A stretch of DNA of 23,392 nt, from contig JAFPMR010000038.1 in NCBI GenBank assembly GCA_017411235.1, positions 1-23,392 on the forward strand, read 5' to 3'. Made by a program: the position numbers and the translations under genes. Positions within the stretch are counted from its first letter, which is position 1, and each line of letters begins with the position of its first letter. The notes beneath the pieces are model-generated. The model saw only the letters and a list, made by a program, of their open reading frames with translations, was not told the DNA's origin and did not search any database. Positions 6,486 to 14,991 of the stretch are shown here, piece by piece. The DNA is from Bacilli bacterium (lineage in GTDB: Bacteria; Bacillota_I; Bacilli_A; RF39; UBA660).

Positions 6486-7451
6486 ATGGCTACAAAAATG
6501 CAAACAATAACTAGTGTTGCTAGTCAAAACCAAATATCTCAAGAGGATAAAACATTTTATGAAAGAGCATTATTAAAAAGATTATTACCAGAACTACAAT
6601 TCTATAAAGATGCTATGAAGAAAAAACTACCAAAAAATGAAGGTAGAACAATTAATTTTAGAAGATTTAATTCTTTAACAGCACCAGGTTCAAGTTTAAC
6701 TGAAGGTGTAACACCAGATGGAAACGATTTAAGTGTAACAGCTATCACAGCAACAGTTGCACAAGAAGGAGACTGGGTATCAATTTCTGATTTAATTCAA
6801 ATGACAGGTATTGATCCTATAATAACAGAAACATCTGAATTACTAGGAGAAGAAGCTGGAAAAGTAGTTGATACTAGAATCCAAACTGCAATTTCAAGTG
6901 GAACAAATGTATTCTACTGTGGTGGTTCTGCTACAAGAGCTGGAATCGAAAGTGCTTCAACAAAATATCTAACAGCAGGAGATATTAAGAAAATAGTAAG
7001 AAAATTAAAAAATGCAAATGCAAAAAGATTTTCTGATGGATATTATCACATGATAATAGATCCAGATATAGCATATGACTTAATGGGAGATACAGCATGG
7101 GTAGATGTAACAAAATATTGCCAACCAGAAAAAATGGAAAAAGGCGAGTTAGGAAAAATGCATGGAATGAAATTCTATGAAACAACTAACTTAAATATTG
7201 TAAAATCATCTTCAACTGTTGCAACTCAAGTTGATGTTCATATTGCTTATGCTTACGGAAAAGATGCATATGCATGTGTTGACTTAGAGGGTGGAGCTGG
7301 AAAACCATCAATTATAGTAAAACCAAATGGAAGTGCTGGAACAGCAGATCCATTAGACCAAAAAGCAAGTGTAGGCTGGAAAAACTGCTTTACTGCAGTT
7401 ATTACTCAACCTACTGCATTAGTAAGAGTAGAAACTGGTGTAAGTGCGTAA
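6486..7451 (+). CDS. Major capsid protein (N4-gp56 family)
   Basis: The product has 321 residues from ATG 6486, eight bases after AAAGGAG (6471-6477). In-frame GTG 6477 and ATG 6480 overlap that site. The N-terminal stretch KTFYERALLKRLLPEL, then GRTINFRRFNSL and LTEGVTPDG, is the hallmark of the N4-gp56 group of HK97-fold capsid proteins found in many podoviruses and crAss-like or gut phages. The C-terminal part continues the fold with MIIDPDIAYDLMGD and KMHGMKFYETTNL. It forms the icosahedral shell. It lies directly after the scaffold and is followed by the strongest terminator of the operon, consistent with abundant expression. Confidence 0.95.
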   Translation: MATKMQTITSVASQNQISQEDKTFYERALLKRLLPELQFYKDAMKKKLPKNEGRTINFRRFNSLTAPGSSLTEGVTPDGNDLSVTAITATVAQEGDWVSISDLIQMTGIDPIITETSELLGEEAGKVVDTRIQTAISSGTNVFYCGGSATRAGIESASTKYLTAGDIKKIVRKLKNANAKRFSDGYYHMIIDPDIAYDLMGDTAWVDVTKYCQPEKMEKGELGKMHGMKFYETTNLNIVKSSSTVATQVDVHIAYAYGKDAYACVDLEGGAGKPSIIVKPNGSAGTADPLDQKASVGWKNCFTAVITQPTALVRVETGVSA

Positions 7452-7454
7452 TAT

Positions 7455-7485
7455 AAGGGAGCAAATATGCTCCCTTTAATTTTTT
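7455..7485 (+). terminator. Strong intrinsic terminator after the capsid gene
   Basis: AAGGGAGCA (7455-7463) pairs perfectly with TGCTCCCTT (7468-7476) across an AATA loop, and a T-rich tract follows to 7485. This is one of the best terminators in the window, yet the structural operon continues only 16 bases later. Confidence 0.85.
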
Positions 7486-7500
7486 AAAGGAGGAATTATT

Positions 7501-7719
7501 ATGGCAACAAAAAAAATCGAAGATAACATTGCAGAAACAGCAAAAGAGACAGCAAAGGAGAAAACATTTAAAATTCGTGTTCCTATTGATCCATTAAATC
7601 CAACAGATAAAGACATTATTGTAGGAATTAATGAAAAATATGCAAAAGTAGTAAGAGGCGAAGATACAGAAGTTTCTGAACCAGTATACGAAGTATTAAA
7701 AAATGCAGGGTTGGTATAA
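7501..7719 (+). CDS. Small capsid-linked protein
   Basis: The product has 72 residues from ATG 7501 behind AAAGGAGGA. After a Lys/Glu/Ala-rich helical N-terminus (1-25) comes a compact beta-like domain (KIRVPIDPLNPTDKDIIVGI, then YAKVVRGEDTEVSEPVYEVL). Small proteins ending with a motif like EVSEPVYEVLKNAG often follow N4-gp56 capsid genes. They may decorate or cement the shell or help head completion, but their role is not established. Terminator-like hairpins flank it on both sides, which may tune its level relative to the capsid protein. Confidence 0.75.
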   Translation: MATKKIEDNIAETAKETAKEKTFKIRVPIDPLNPTDKDIIVGINEKYAKVVRGEDTEVSEPVYEVLKNAGLV

Positions 7720-7734
7720 AAACCAACTCTTTTT
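7707..7734 (+). terminator. Terminator-like hairpin over the stop codon
   Basis: AGGGTTGGT (7707-7715) pairs with ACCAACTCT (7722-7730), 9 bp with one G-U, followed by a run of five T to 7734. The TAA at 7717-7719 is in the loop. It is directly followed by the tRNA-like fold, with one base between. Confidence 0.6.
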
Positions 7735-7735
7735 A

Positions 7736-7777
7736 TCACTTTAAGGGAAATAGCCAGTTCGACTCTGGCAAAAGTGA
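7736..7777 (+). other. Minimal tRNA-like fold (acceptor stem plus T-arm)
   Basis: TCACTTT (7736-7742) pairs over 7 bp with AAAGTGA (7771-7777). Within it, GCCAG (7753-7757) pairs with CTGGC (7765-7769) around the 7-base loop TTCGACT, a textbook tRNA T-arm with the TTCRANY loop. A 10-base linker replaces the D and anticodon arms. The 3' side is followed directly by the AAGGAG ribosome binding site of the next gene. It cannot be a functional tRNA: there is no anticodon. It could be a translation or processing signal, or a chance resemblance. Confidence 0.5.
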
Positions 7778-7792
7778 AAGGAGAAAAAAGAA

Positions 7793-8224
7793 ATGACTTG
7801 GGGAGAAATACAAAAAATAGCATTAGAGAAAATGTTCGCAAAAGATGAACCAATAAGTGTAGATAATTTAGATAATTTAAGAAATGATGATGATTGTAAA
7901 TGGTATTTAAGTGCAATGCCTTCTGTATGTAATGAAGCATTAGAAAGATTAAAGCCTTACTGTATGAATATGTTTCAATACAATGAGGAAACAAAAAAGT
8001 ATGATAAGACAGTAATTGAACATGTAGATTCAGATACAGTAATAGATTATGAGATAGGTTTACCAGAAAGTGCATGTGTATTAATTCCTTTATATATTGC
8101 TAGTCAATTATATAAAGATGATGATATAGCACAGGCAACAGCATATAGAAATGAGTTTGAAGTTGGACTACAAGACTTAAATGTAGAAATAGAAAATCAA
8201 GATTTTATAAAAGAGGTATATTAA
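7793..8224 (+). CDS. Head-tail connector/adaptor protein
   Basis: The product has 143 residues from ATG 7793 behind AAAGGAG. It begins MTWGEIQKIALEKMF and has a helical stretch around PSVCNEALERLKPYC. The C-terminal segment VLIPLYIASQLYKDDDIAQA is followed by YRNEFEVGL. This pattern matches small adaptor proteins found after capsid genes in Gram-positive phages, which form the first ring beneath the portal. The middle has a small beta insertion. The gene ends one base before the tail-hub start, so the two are co-translated. The name rests on pattern and position. Confidence 0.75.
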   Translation: MTWGEIQKIALEKMFAKDEPISVDNLDNLRNDDDCKWYLSAMPSVCNEALERLKPYCMNMFQYNEETKKYDKTVIEHVDSDTVIDYEIGLPESACVLIPLYIASQLYKDDDIAQATAYRNEFEVGLQDLNVEIENQDFIKEVY

Positions 8225-8225
8225 T

Positions 8226-10061
8226 ATGGCAAGTTTTAGTGTTCCTAGTTCACCAGCAACATATGAAACAAATTTAATAGGTTTTTTAGGTGTAGATTTT
8301 TCGTCATCTATAAGTGATATAGATAAGAGGAGAAGTCCTTCAGGACATGATTTTATTAATAATAACGGAACAATAGAAAAAAGAAATGGGTATGAAAGAC
8401 TAGCCTATCTAGGACAGAATGCAAATATAAATGGAATATGGAATGTAGATACAGTATCAGGAGAGTTCTTTGTAGTGCATTGTGGAACAAAACTATATGA
8501 AATGGCAGCAGATTTTAGCAGTTATTCAGTAATTCTAAATGGTTTAAAAGATACAATATCACAAGGTATAATAATAAATTCTAAATTGCTTATTTTAGAT
8601 GGTAAAAGAGCAATAGTTTACAATTTACTTGCTGCTTCTAATAGAGTATCATATTTAGATTCTATAGGATATATTCCTACAACACAAATATCAAGAGATC
8701 CAAATGGATTAGCAAGCACAGCATATGAAAAAGTAAATCTTGTATCAGATAGTAGAGTAAATCAGTTTTTGGGTAATGAAACAGATACAACATACCAGCT
8801 AGATGAAACAAATATAACAAGAGTAGATAAAGTAGAGGTTCTAAACAATAATGGACAATGGATAACAAAAACATATTCAACAGACTATACAGTAAATGAA
8901 AGTTTAGGACAAGTAATATTTAATACAGCACCAGGAGAATCACCAGTAAATGGAAGAGATAATGTAAGAGTCAAATATACCAAAGTTAATTCTGATAATA
9001 AATCCCAAGTAAATAAATGTTCAATAATGAGTGTATATGGATATGCAGGAGCAAATAATAGAGTATTTTTAGCAGGTAATCCAGATTATCAAAATATAGT
9101 AATATATTCACACTTAGAAGATATAACATATATACCAGTAGAAAATGTTATAAGAATAGGATTAGAAGTATGTCCAATAAAAGCATTAATAAGATTAAAT
9201 GATGGAAAACTAGCAGCATTAAAAGAAGTTTCTGATACAGATAGCACGATATTTTATATAGGCTATGGAACATTTAATGGAGAAGAAGCTTTTCCATTGG
9301 AAGGGAGCACAAAGGGTGAAGGTTGTATAAACCAAAGAGCATATGCAACTTTAATTAATGAACCTTTGATTCTAACACATAATGGAGTATTCGCACTAAA
9401 TACAGCACCTATAACAGATGAAAGGTATGTATATCATAGAAGTTATTACATAGATACAAAATTAAGAGCAGAAGCGAACCTAGAGAATGCAGTAGGTGTA
9501 GTAAATGAAGGTAAATACTATTTAGCTATAAATGATCATGTTTATGTAGCAGATAGCAGATTTAAAAGCAATAGTAGCAATTCAAAATATAGTAATTATC
9601 AATATGAATGGTATTATTGGACCAATTTACCAGTAAGAGTATGGTTCGTATGGAATAATGAGCTATATTTTGGAGATAAATACGGAAATATATGTAAATT
9701 TAGAGATAATAACGATGTAAATAGATTTAAAGATAATACGGACAATGTAGAGGCAGAGTGGAACTCAGCAATATTGGACTTAAATTCTGCATCAAAGAAG
9801 AAGAATATTAAGAGAGTAGCAATAGAAAGCAATCCAACAAATTCTAAATTAGAGGTAGGATATAGACTAAAAGGTGGAGATAAGCAGGTATTAAGTAAAG
9901 AATATATCGATTCTACATATCCAAAAACAACTATGATAAGAAAGAAAGCTAAAAAGCTATCTTTCTTTTCTTTGTATGTAGCAAATGACGAAGCAAGTAA
10001 TATGAACTTTAATTCTATTTGTGTGGTTTATACGATAGGAAGTTATTATAAAGGAGATTAA
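8226..10061 (+). CDS. Tail hub / stabilisation protein, beta-propeller-like
   Basis: The product has 611 residues from ATG 8226, just after the connector stop, with AGAGGT upstream. The N-terminus (around LGVDFSSSISDIDKRRSP and GTIEKRNGYERL) is typical of podoviral nozzle or stabilisation proteins (P22 gp10, T7 gp12 type). These close the head and form the tail tube below the adaptor. The body has repeated beta-strand blocks with GKLYEM-, KLLILDGK-, NRVFLAGN-, NGVFAL- and ELYFGDKYGN-like turns, consistent with a propeller. No catalytic motif is seen. The absence of tape measure and major tail protein genes supports a short-tailed virion. Confidence 0.75.
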   Translation: MASFSVPSSPATYETNLIGFLGVDFSSSISDIDKRRSPSGHDFINNNGTIEKRNGYERLAYLGQNANINGIWNVDTVSGEFFVVHCGTKLYEMAADFSSYSVILNGLKDTISQGIIINSKLLILDGKRAIVYNLLAASNRVSYLDSIGYIPTTQISRDPNGLASTAYEKVNLVSDSRVNQFLGNETDTTYQLDETNITRVDKVEVLNNNGQWITKTYSTDYTVNESLGQVIFNTAPGESPVNGRDNVRVKYTKVNSDNKSQVNKCSIMSVYGYAGANNRVFLAGNPDYQNIVIYSHLEDITYIPVENVIRIGLEVCPIKALIRLNDGKLAALKEVSDTDSTIFYIGYGTFNGEEAFPLEGSTKGEGCINQRAYATLINEPLILTHNGVFALNTAPITDERYVYHRSYYIDTKLRAEANLENAVGVVNEGKYYLAINDHVYVADSRFKSNSSNSKYSNYQYEWYYWTNLPVRVWFVWNNELYFGDKYGNICKFRDNNDVNRFKDNTDNVEAEWNSAILDLNSASKKKNIKRVAIESNPTNSKLEVGYRLKGGDKQVLSKEYIDSTYPKTTMIRKKAKKLSFFSLYVANDEASNMNFNSICVVYTIGSYYKGD

Positions 10062-10062
10062 G

Positions 10063-12738
10063 ATGTCAGAGCCTAAATATGATGAAGATTTAGTAAATTT
10101 AGGATATTTAAAAAGAGTAATTTCTGATACAGAAGAAGGTATAAATATTGACTTTAAGAATGTTAGCAGACATTACGGAAGTCAACCTATTCCCCCATAC
10201 TATGAAGGTGATACTTGGGTAGATGGTAATATAGTTTATACCTGTATCAATACAAGATTAGTTGGTTCATATACAGCTGCAGACTGGACAACAGAAAGTG
10301 GAGCATTACAAAAAGCAGAGAGTAAGAATAGAGTTTTTTTAACACAACCAAGTAATTATAAACCAGGAGACATGTGGATATTACAATCAGATAATGACCA
10401 TAGAGCAGGCACAAAGGGAGAAATATTAATAAGCACAGCAGGAAGAGCAGTATATGATTCTGATGACTGGATTAATATGCTAGGTTATGGCACAATACGC
10501 AGTATAAATGAAGTTGCAGGAAATCTTAATAATGCAATTACAAGAATAGGTGTAGTAGAAGAAGCAATAGAAGATGGATTAATAATTACATTTTATCAAG
10601 CATCAGTTCCAGAAGGTGTGCATATTGGTGACTTATGGTATGTGACAGGAACAGTAACGGGATATACACAAGGAAAGATATATAGATACAATGGAAGCAC
10701 ATGGGATTTATTAAATGATCCAGCAATACAACAAGCATTTACAGAAGCAAACAACGCAAGATTAGTAGCAGATGGAAAAATACAAAGTTTTTATAGTGCA
10801 TCAGAACCTACAACAGGAGACATTGGTGTAGGAGACTTATGGATTGATACAGACGATAATAATAAGCTATATAGATACAATGGAACAAATTGGGTAGCTT
10901 GTTATGATACAAGAATAGATGGCATGGTAGAAACAGTAGAAGAAACAACTGAAAGAGTAACATCTATTGAGACAGATCTAGGCGAAATAGATTTAACAGT
11001 ATCAGAGACAACAACAAGAGTAACAACTTTAGAAGGTGCAGTTGACAACATAAAAGACACCACAGGCACAGCAGAAGGCTATAACATACATATAGAAGAT
11101 AGTGCAGAAGAACCAATAATAGAAGCAAGGTTTGATGGAGAGACACAGCAAGGAGATAACCCAAGTCCAGATTATCCACAAGAGATAGAGAATGTAGTAG
11201 GGAATATAGGAATAAAAGTAACAGGTAAGAATTTTTTTAATGAAAATGATTGGTATAAATCATTGAACTCTATTGACACAACATCTATTTCAAAAGAATT
11301 AATTGATAATGAAGAATATTTTAAATTCAAAGCCACAAATTCAAACATAAGAAATTATAAATATATGGAAGGAATGTTTAAAGAAAACACACAATATACA
11401 ATTAGCTTTTTGTCAAGAAAGAATAATGCAGGTGAAGCAGTATCAACTGGATTTCAATTTGTTTATACAGATGATACAATCGATACAATATATATAACTG
11501 ATACAACTGAAACATTAAAAATATTGTCTAGTAATGGGAATAAGACAATATCTTATATAAAGTTGAGTTATGCAAATGGATTTTTTGCTTTGGTAAGAAA
11601 AATTCAACTAGAAGAAGGTACAGCAACAGAATATGAACCATACAAAGAACAAATAGTATATTTCCCATTAGCAGAAGGACAAAAGCTAATGCAAGGAAGT
11701 TATCTTGCAGATGATGGAATACATAATGTAAGAGGACAAGTTATCTTAGATGGAAGTAATGATGAAGATTGGACAGTATATGCAGGAAGTGATGCTTTTT
11801 CTTATACATACGTTGTAAGAATTTTAGGTAGTGCTGTTGGTTTCCAAAAGTCATTATGCTCACATTTTAAGAATGTAAATTATACATGGGTAAATACTAT
11901 TGGCAAAGTAGGACAATATTGTGACCACCCTTCAGGTGTTAATAAATATTTTAATACAGACAAATCCACATTAGCATTATGGAAAGCATGGCTACAATCT
12001 AATCCAATAACAGTAGAGTATGAATTACCAGAAGAAGAAATAATCCCATATACAACAGACCAACAAGCAGCTTGGGAACAAATAGAACAATTACATACAT
12101 ATAAGAACATAACAAATATATATTCAGATGCTTATGCACATATAGAATATGTAAAAGATAATGGACTAGATATATATGAAACAAAATCAAGTGCAAAACT
12201 AACTAAAGATGATGTTGCACAATTAAAAATAGAAAATGGAAAAATATCTAGTGAAGTATCAAGCACACAATCTCAATTAAATAACTATTATACAAAAAAT
12301 GAAGCAGATAATAATACAAATAGCACAAAGGCAGAATTAGAAAATATTATTCAACAAAATAAAACACAGATAGAACAAACAACACAGGAGATTGCATTAA
12401 GAGTAAATTCTATTGAAACAAATGGTGTTGATAAAATAGAAACATCTATGGGATATACTTTCAATAATGAAGGTTTGAACATTGACAAAGAAGGGGCAGC
12501 AACTGCTTCTACAATAGATAATGAGGCATTTAAGGTAAAGAATAAATCTGCTAATGAAAATGTATTCTTTGCAGGATATGTAAGCGACCAAAGTAGTGCA
12601 TATCGTGGGCAAACAATAGTAGAAAGCACGAACTTAGTTGTAAAAAATTATTTGAATATAGAAGGTGCATCAAGATTTCAACCATATGTAAATCCAGTTT
12701 TGGGTGGACATGGAACTGGTGCGTTTGATATAGGATAG
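10063..12738 (+). CDS. Large modular tail/receptor-binding protein
   Basis: The product has 891 residues from ATG 10063. The N-terminus (1-35) probably attaches to the tail. Four diverged modules with a P-x(n)-GD-x-W core follow (about 38-75, 92-136, 177-215, 243-277), two of which end with YRYNG[ST]xW. Residues about 285-335 form a Thr/Glu-rich coiled coil. A carbohydrate-binding-like block (about 340-545) contains EARFDGETQQGDNPSPDYPQ, then KVTGKNFF, and ends near EEGTATEYEPYKEQ, as in Gram-positive siphophage tail-tip proteins. The last third has a helical stretch and a C-terminal beta region (GYTFNNEGLNI). It probably binds the cell envelope. The exact receptor is unknown. Confidence 0.75.
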   Translation: MSEPKYDEDLVNLGYLKRVISDTEEGINIDFKNVSRHYGSQPIPPYYEGDTWVDGNIVYTCINTRLVGSYTAADWTTESGALQKAESKNRVFLTQPSNYKPGDMWILQSDNDHRAGTKGEILISTAGRAVYDSDDWINMLGYGTIRSINEVAGNLNNAITRIGVVEEAIEDGLIITFYQASVPEGVHIGDLWYVTGTVTGYTQGKIYRYNGSTWDLLNDPAIQQAFTEANNARLVADGKIQSFYSASEPTTGDIGVGDLWIDTDDNNKLYRYNGTNWVACYDTRIDGMVETVEETTERVTSIETDLGEIDLTVSETTTRVTTLEGAVDNIKDTTGTAEGYNIHIEDSAEEPIIEARFDGETQQGDNPSPDYPQEIENVVGNIGIKVTGKNFFNENDWYKSLNSIDTTSISKELIDNEEYFKFKATNSNIRNYKYMEGMFKENTQYTISFLSRKNNAGEAVSTGFQFVYTDDTIDTIYITDTTETLKILSSNGNKTISYIKLSYANGFFALVRKIQLEEGTATEYEPYKEQIVYFPLAEGQKLMQGSYLADDGIHNVRGQVILDGSNDEDWTVYAGSDAFSYTYVVRILGSAVGFQKSLCSHFKNVNYTWVNTIGKVGQYCDHPSGVNKYFNTDKSTLALWKAWLQSNPITVEYELPEEEIIPYTTDQQAAWEQIEQLHTYKNITNIYSDAYAHIEYVKDNGLDIYETKSSAKLTKDDVAQLKIENGKISSEVSSTQSQLNNYYTKNEADNNTNSTKAELENIIQQNKTQIEQTTQEIALRVNSIETNGVDKIETSMGYTFNNEGLNIDKEGAATASTIDNEAFKVKNKSANENVFFAGYVSDQSSAYRGQTIVESTNLVVKNYLNIEGASRFQPYVNPVLGGHGTGAFDIG
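10174..10893 (+). repeat. Four diverged P-GD-W protein modules
   Basis: The modules encode, in order, cores around YEGDTW, KPGDMW, HIGDLW and GVGDLW, each preceded by a Pro-containing strand and followed 20-30 residues later by a Trp. Modules 3 and 4 are the closest pair (FYQASVP / FYSASEP and YRYNGSTW / YRYNGTNW). Such small beta modules are common in phage fibres and are likely surface-binding or spacer units. Confidence 0.7.
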
Positions 12739-12748
12739 GAGGGGAAAT

Positions 12749-14476
12749 ATGGCAACAAGTGGATATGTAGAAACAAATAGTTATAATGGTGCTTATTTAA
12801 GGCTAGATTGGACAAGAACAAGTTATGATAGCACTTTAGGAGTAAACTATACACATTGGGTCTTAAAAGGTGTTAAATCAACATCAGGTTATTATTACGC
12901 AAGAAAATTTAAAGTAACATCATACAACTTTGTAACAGGAAATACAACTGAATTATATTCTAGCAGCTCAGATATACAATTATATAATGGAACTGTTATT
13001 GCAGAAGGAGATGAATATTTTACAACTAACTCTGACGGAACTTGTAGAATACAGTTTAATATAGAAGGTGCTATTTATTCTTATGAAGTAAATTGCACAG
13101 GTTATGATGCTTGGGATTTAGATACAATACCTAGAAAATCTAGTATGACAGTATCAGCTGGAACAATAGGTGGAACAAATCCTACATTTACAATAAAAAG
13201 AAAAAGTAATAATTTTACAGATAGTATTTATTATATAAACCCTGCAAATAGTCAAGAAGTTTTAATAGTAAATAAAACATCTGCAACAACTTATAATAGT
13301 TGGGCGGCTCCTACATCTTTATATGCTTCTTTCCCAAATGACCCTAGTATAACTTTAACATATAAGATTTATACATATAATGGCTCTACTCTAGTAGGCT
13401 CAGATACTGCAACAGGAACAATTAATGCTAATGTAAGTGCTTCCAGACCAACAGTATCAGTAACAGCAACGCCAACAAATTATTCTAGTTTAACAGGAAA
13501 CCCAACAACAATAATTGGTGGTGTATCAAATGTTACAATATTAGCAACTGCAACAGCTAAAAATAGTGCCACGATTAAAAGTATTGTTACAAATGGAACA
13601 ACAATAGCAACAAATGCAACATCAGGAAGCAAAACAATAAATAAAGTAACAACAGGAACATTTAAAACAACAGTAACAGATAGTAGAGGTTTTACAAATA
13701 GTCCATTAGATACAAAAACTTTTGAATTTGTAAATTATGTGCCTGTTTCTGTTTCAGCAAATACTTATAGAATTAATGCAACATCTTCTACCGTAAAAGC
13801 GGTTGTTACAGGTAATTTCTTTAATGCAAAATTTGGAACAAATGGTGTAACTAATACTTTAACATTAACATGGCAATATAAATTAAAATCTGCTTCATCT
13901 TATACAACAGGAGGAACATTAACTGCCACAAAGTCTGGAACAACATATACAACAAATGAAGTAACTTTAGGAACAAATTTTAGTTATGAAAATGATTATG
14001 ACTTCTTGTTTACAGCAGTTGACAAAGTAAATACATCAGGGGTAACAGCTCTAGCTCCAGTAAAAAAAGGAACACCTATATTTGATTATGGAGTGGATAG
14101 TAATGGAAACAATTATCTAAATGTAAATGGAGGTATTTATCAATTTAATATACCAATAATAGAAAGAGGCACGAATTATATTAAGTTTTATGATGGAACT
14201 GCAATATGGAGAAAAACAGTAATTATTACAACTGCCATACAAACTGCTTATGGTAATTGGTATGAAAGTTCTTCTCAGTCGTTTGGAAATTTTGACACAG
14301 GATTATTTATAGAAAGACCATATGTTTTTATTCAAGCAAGAGGAATTGCTTGTTGGGTAGAAAGCTTAAATTCTACAACTAAAGATTATGTTGGACAAGC
14401 ATTTTTATCAAGACCAGATGCGGTAACTTCAAGAGATTTTACCTTTGATATTTTAGCAATAGGAAAATGGAAGTAG
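12749..14476 (+). CDS. Tail fibre / minor structural protein (DUF859-like)
   Basis: The product has 575 residues from ATG 12749 with GGAGGGG ten bases upstream. The N-terminal 115 residues form a beta-rich domain (LRLDWTRTSYD, YTHWVLKGV). Successive Ig-like Thr/Ser-rich beta domains follow (residues about 130-450; VSVTATPTNYS, ATATAKNSATIKSI, TVTDSRGF). The C-terminal 100 residues form a separate binding-type domain starting around YGVDSNGNNYLNVNGG. The layout is that of DUF859 minor structural proteins of streptococcal and clostridial siphophages, which are thought to be receptor-binding or base-plate associated. It lies between the modular tail protein and the lysis genes. A role in host adsorption is inferred. 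Confidence 0.7.
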   Translation: MATSGYVETNSYNGAYLRLDWTRTSYDSTLGVNYTHWVLKGVKSTSGYYYARKFKVTSYNFVTGNTTELYSSSSDIQLYNGTVIAEGDEYFTTNSDGTCRIQFNIEGAIYSYEVNCTGYDAWDLDTIPRKSSMTVSAGTIGGTNPTFTIKRKSNNFTDSIYYINPANSQEVLIVNKTSATTYNSWAAPTSLYASFPNDPSITLTYKIYTYNGSTLVGSDTATGTINANVSASRPTVSVTATPTNYSSLTGNPTTIIGGVSNVTILATATAKNSATIKSIVTNGTTIATNATSGSKTINKVTTGTFKTTVTDSRGFTNSPLDTKTFEFVNYVPVSVSANTYRINATSSTVKAVVTGNFFNAKFGTNGVTNTLTLTWQYKLKSASSYTTGGTLTATKSGTTYTTNEVTLGTNFSYENDYDFLFTAVDKVNTSGVTALAPVKKGTPIFDYGVDSNGNNYLNVNGGIYQFNIPIIERGTNYIKFYDGTAIWRKTVIITTAIQTAYGNWYESSSQSFGNFDTGLFIERPYVFIQARGIACWVESLNSTTKDYVGQAFLSRPDAVTSRDFTFDILAIGKWK

Positions 14477-14490
14477 GGAGGTGTGAAAAG

Positions 14491-14775
14491 GTGCAATTAT
14501 TAGATTTTATAAAGAATTACTGGGTTCAAATATTATTTATATTTGGAGTTTTAGCAGCAGTATATAGATTTGAAAAAGCAATGATAGAAGCAACAAAATG
14601 TAGTTTAAGAAATGACATTTTAGAAATATACGATAGATGTAAAGAGGAAAAGAAAATAACAAAGTGGCAATTAGATAGTATTAATTTTAGTTATATTCAA
14701 TATAAGTCATTAAAAGGAAATTCATTTATAGATACCTTAGTAAAAAAGGTGCAAGAATTTGAGATTATAGATTAA
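14491..14775 (+). CDS. Small single-pass membrane protein of the lysis cassette
   Basis: The product has 94 residues from GTG 14491, seven bases after AGGGAGGTG (14475-14483). ATG 14467 is in frame but inside the fibre gene and without a site. Residues about 9-27 form a transmembrane segment (NYWVQILFIFGVLAAVYRF). The cytoplasmic remainder is charged and helical, ending in a motif like YIQYKSLKGNSFIDTL. Proteins of this layout, with a Y-x-x-Y/L-x-G-N motif, occur next to holins in many Firmicutes phages. They may act as holin partner or antiholin, but this is not proven. Confidence 0.65.
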   Translation: MQLLDFIKNYWVQILFIFGVLAAVYRFEKAMIEATKCSLRNDILEIYDRCKEEKKITKWQLDSINFSYIQYKSLKGNSFIDTLVKKVQEFEIID

Positions 14776-14793
14776 AAGAAAGGAGTGAAAAGT

Positions 14794-14991
14794 ATGAAAG
14801 ATATTTTTGTAAGAGCAATAAAAACATTTATTCAAGGATTCTTAGGAGCATTAGCAGTAACATTGCAAAGTGCAGATTTGTCAAATGGAGCAGTTGTTAA
14901 ATCACTACTAATAGGAGCAGTAGCAGGTGGAATAAGTGCTGTTATGAATTTAGTAATTACATATTTAGATAACTGTAAGGAGGAAAAATAA
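14794..14991 (+). CDS. Holin (r1t-like)
   Basis: The product has 65 residues from ATG 14794, eight bases after AAAGGAG. GTG 14785 in frame overlaps that site. There are two hydrophobic segments: residues about 9-24 (around FIQGFLGALAVTLQSADL) and about 35-58 (around SLLIGAVAGGISAVMNLVITYL), with a short polar turn between and a charged C-terminus. Size, topology and the FIQGFLGALAV pattern resemble phage r1t-type holins, which open the membrane and release the amidase to the wall. The stop overlaps the amidase start by one base (TAATG). Confidence 0.8.
   Translation: MKDIFVRAIKTFIQGFLGALAVTLQSADLSNGAVVKSLLIGAVAGGISAVMNLVITYLDNCKEEK

Noticed and set aside
7753..7769. Functional tRNA gene
   Set aside because: The T-arm and acceptor-like stem are present, but only 10 bases separate them on the 5' side, so there is no D-arm or anticodon arm and no CCA.
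7476..8075. 199-codon minus-strand ORF over the small capsid-linked and connector genes
   Set aside because: It is antisense to two well-supported genes with good ribosome binding sites. Its composition (Leu/His/Phe/Tyr-rich) is typical of a shadow frame.
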